The translations under genes and the position numbers were made by a program. Under the pieces are notes generated by a model that made no database searches, was not told the origin of the DNA, and saw only the letters and a list, made by a program, of their open reading frames with translations. DNA of 64,000 bases from Henriciella sp. GTDB taxonomy: Bacteria; Pseudomonadota; Alphaproteobacteria; Caulobacterales; Hyphomonadaceae. Shown one piece after another: positions 63,000 through 64,000 of the stretch (its first letter is position 1; every line of letters starts with the position of its first letter). The DNA lies in assembly GCF_029936995.1 (NCBI RefSeq), contig NZ_JAPYRE010000001.1:744001-808000 (forward strand), written 5' to 3'.

Positions 63000-64000
63000 A
63001 TGAGCGATCACCCCACATCCCATCCCGTACCAGAAGGCTTCGCGAAGCAAGCAAACCTGACACCGGAAAAATACCGGGAGATGTATGATCGTTCGATCAA
63101 TGATCCTGAAGGCTTCTGGCGCGAACATGGACAGCGCATCGAATGGATGGAGCCTTTCACGCAGGTCAGGGACGTCTCCTGGGACAAGGATGACCTGCAT
63201 GTCCGCTGGTTTGCCGACGGTACGCTCAATGTCACGGAAAGCTGTCTCGACCGGCATCTCGAGACCCGTGGAGACAAACCGGCGATCATCTGGGAAGGCG
63301 ACGAGCCCGAAGACAGTCACACGCTGACCTACCGCCAGCTCTATCATGCGGTCTGCCGGTTCTCGAATGTCCTCAAGGAGATGGGCGTCAAGAAAGGCGA
63401 CCGCGTCACGCTGTACATGCCGATGATCCCGGAAGCGGCGATGGCGATGCTGGCCTGTGCGCGTATCGGCGCGGTCCATTCTGTCGTCTTTGGCGGCTTC
63501 TCGCCTGAAGCGCTCGCAGGACGGATCACGGATTGTGAATCGCGCTTTGTCATCACGGCTGACGAAGGCGTACGCGGCGGCAAGACCATCCCGCTGAAGG
63601 CCAATACCGACAGGGCCTGCGAGCTTGCTGACAATATGGTCGACAAGGTTCTTGTTGTTCGCCGCACTGGCAATGAAGTGAACATGAAAGAGGGGCGGGA
63701 CCTCTGGTTGCACGAAATTGGCGCCGACGTTGCCGAGACCTGTGACCCGGAACCGATGAATGCTGAAGACCCGCTATTCATCCTCTACACGTCCGGCTCG
63801 ACCGGGAAGCCGAAAGGCGTCCTGCACACATGTGGGGGCTATCTCGTCTGGGCGGCAATGACCCATGAATATGTGTTCGACCTGAAAGAGGATGACGTCT
63901 TCTGGTGTTCGGCCGATGTCGGCTGGGTCACGGGTCACACTTATATCGTCTATGGCCCGCTCGCGAACGGCACTTCGACCCTGATGTTCGAAGGGGTACC
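63000..64000 (+). CDS. acs: Acetyl-CoA synthetase, N-terminal part (3' end outside window)
   Basis: Activates acetate to acetyl-CoA through acetyl-AMP. Open from the ATG at 63000 (AAGGAGAG upstream) to the window end, 333 codons of about 650. The N-terminus ...[22 protein letters not shown] and [18 protein letters not shown] match Acs, [44 protein letters not shown] follows (shown in part: [20 protein letters not shown]), and the AMP-binding P-loop [12 protein letters not shown] is at about residue 262. The Lys acetylation site near residue 609 is outside the window. Confidence 0.95.
   Translation, partial: MSDHPTSHPVPEGFAKQANLTPEKYREMYDRSINDPEGFWREHGQRIEWMEPFTQVRDVSWDKDDLHVRWFADGTLNVTESCLDRHLETRGDKPAIIWEGDEPEDSHTLTYRQLYHAVCRFSNVLKEMGVKKGDRVTLYMPMIPEAAMAMLACARIGAVHSVVFGGFSPEALAGRITDCESRFVITADEGVRGGKTIPLKANTDRACELADNMVDKVLVVRRTGNEVNMKEGRDLWLHEIGADVAETCDPEPMNAEDPLFILYTSGSTGKPKGVLHTCGGYLVWAAMTHEYVFDLKEDDVFWCSADVGWVTGHTYIVYGPLANGTSTLMFEGV

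Noticed and set aside
62949-63713. A 254-codon minus-strand frame at the start of acs
   Set aside because: It lies opposite a clear acetyl-CoA synthetase gene and has no domain of its own.

Overview
The window is alphaproteobacterial chromosome. The decisive marker is a complete PhyR-NepR-EcfG general stress response locus with a HisKA_2 sensor kinase, a system confined to Alphaproteobacteria. The str/S10/spc/alpha operon order, short-lid adenylate kinase, GTG starts on secY and rpsM and GC-rich codon use agree. Several features (fatty-acid type genes, an insert in EF-G and another in L6) suggest a marine Caulobacterales/Parvularculales-like lineage, but the sequence alone does not fix a genus.

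Layout. 1-20.5 kb: the 3' end of rpoC, then rpsL-rpsG-fusA-tuf, the S10 and spc ribosomal protein operons, secY-adk, and rpsM-rpsK-rpoA-rplQ, all on +. Sigma70-like promoters are visible before rpsL, rpsJ and rpsM, with terminators after tuf and rplQ. 20.5-41.5 kb: mixed metabolic genes on both strands (acyl-CoA dehydrogenase, hydrolase, nitronate monooxygenase, rnhA, thrB, two spinster-like MFS transporters, a cyclase-family protein, a glutathionyl-hydroquinone reductase, a cold-shock protein, radC, a cupin, map, a TauD-like dioxygenase, OsmC, a CinA-type protein, a cNMP/thioredoxin-reductase-like fusion, a crotonase and a thiolase), ending in tRNA-Leu(TAA).

41.5-52 kb is a general stress response island: phyR, nepR, ecfG and the kinase lie among small secreted, membrane and DUF genes (YqjD/YqjE-like pair, entericidin, DUF1328, DUF7218 with a lipid kinase and a metallophosphoesterase). 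I found GGAAC-N16/17-CGTT boxes, the EcfG promoter pattern, in front of five of these transcription units, plus weaker matches before nepR-ecfG and a 73-aa membrane protein at 34 kb. The regulators and several likely target genes therefore sit together.

52-64 kb: an SMP-30-like protein, secE-nusG, a crotonase, pgi-pgl, a second tuf copy, a sulfotransferase, tRNA-Trp, a copper cluster (His-rich protein, copA, copB) and the 5' part of acs. The usual tuf-trpT-secE-nusG-rplK-rpoBC run is broken up: secE-nusG lies about 52 kb after rpoC and upstream of tuf2, and trpT has moved away from secE. The two tuf genes form a 1264-bp repeat with one mismatch that keeps the terminator stem paired, a sign of recent gene conversion.
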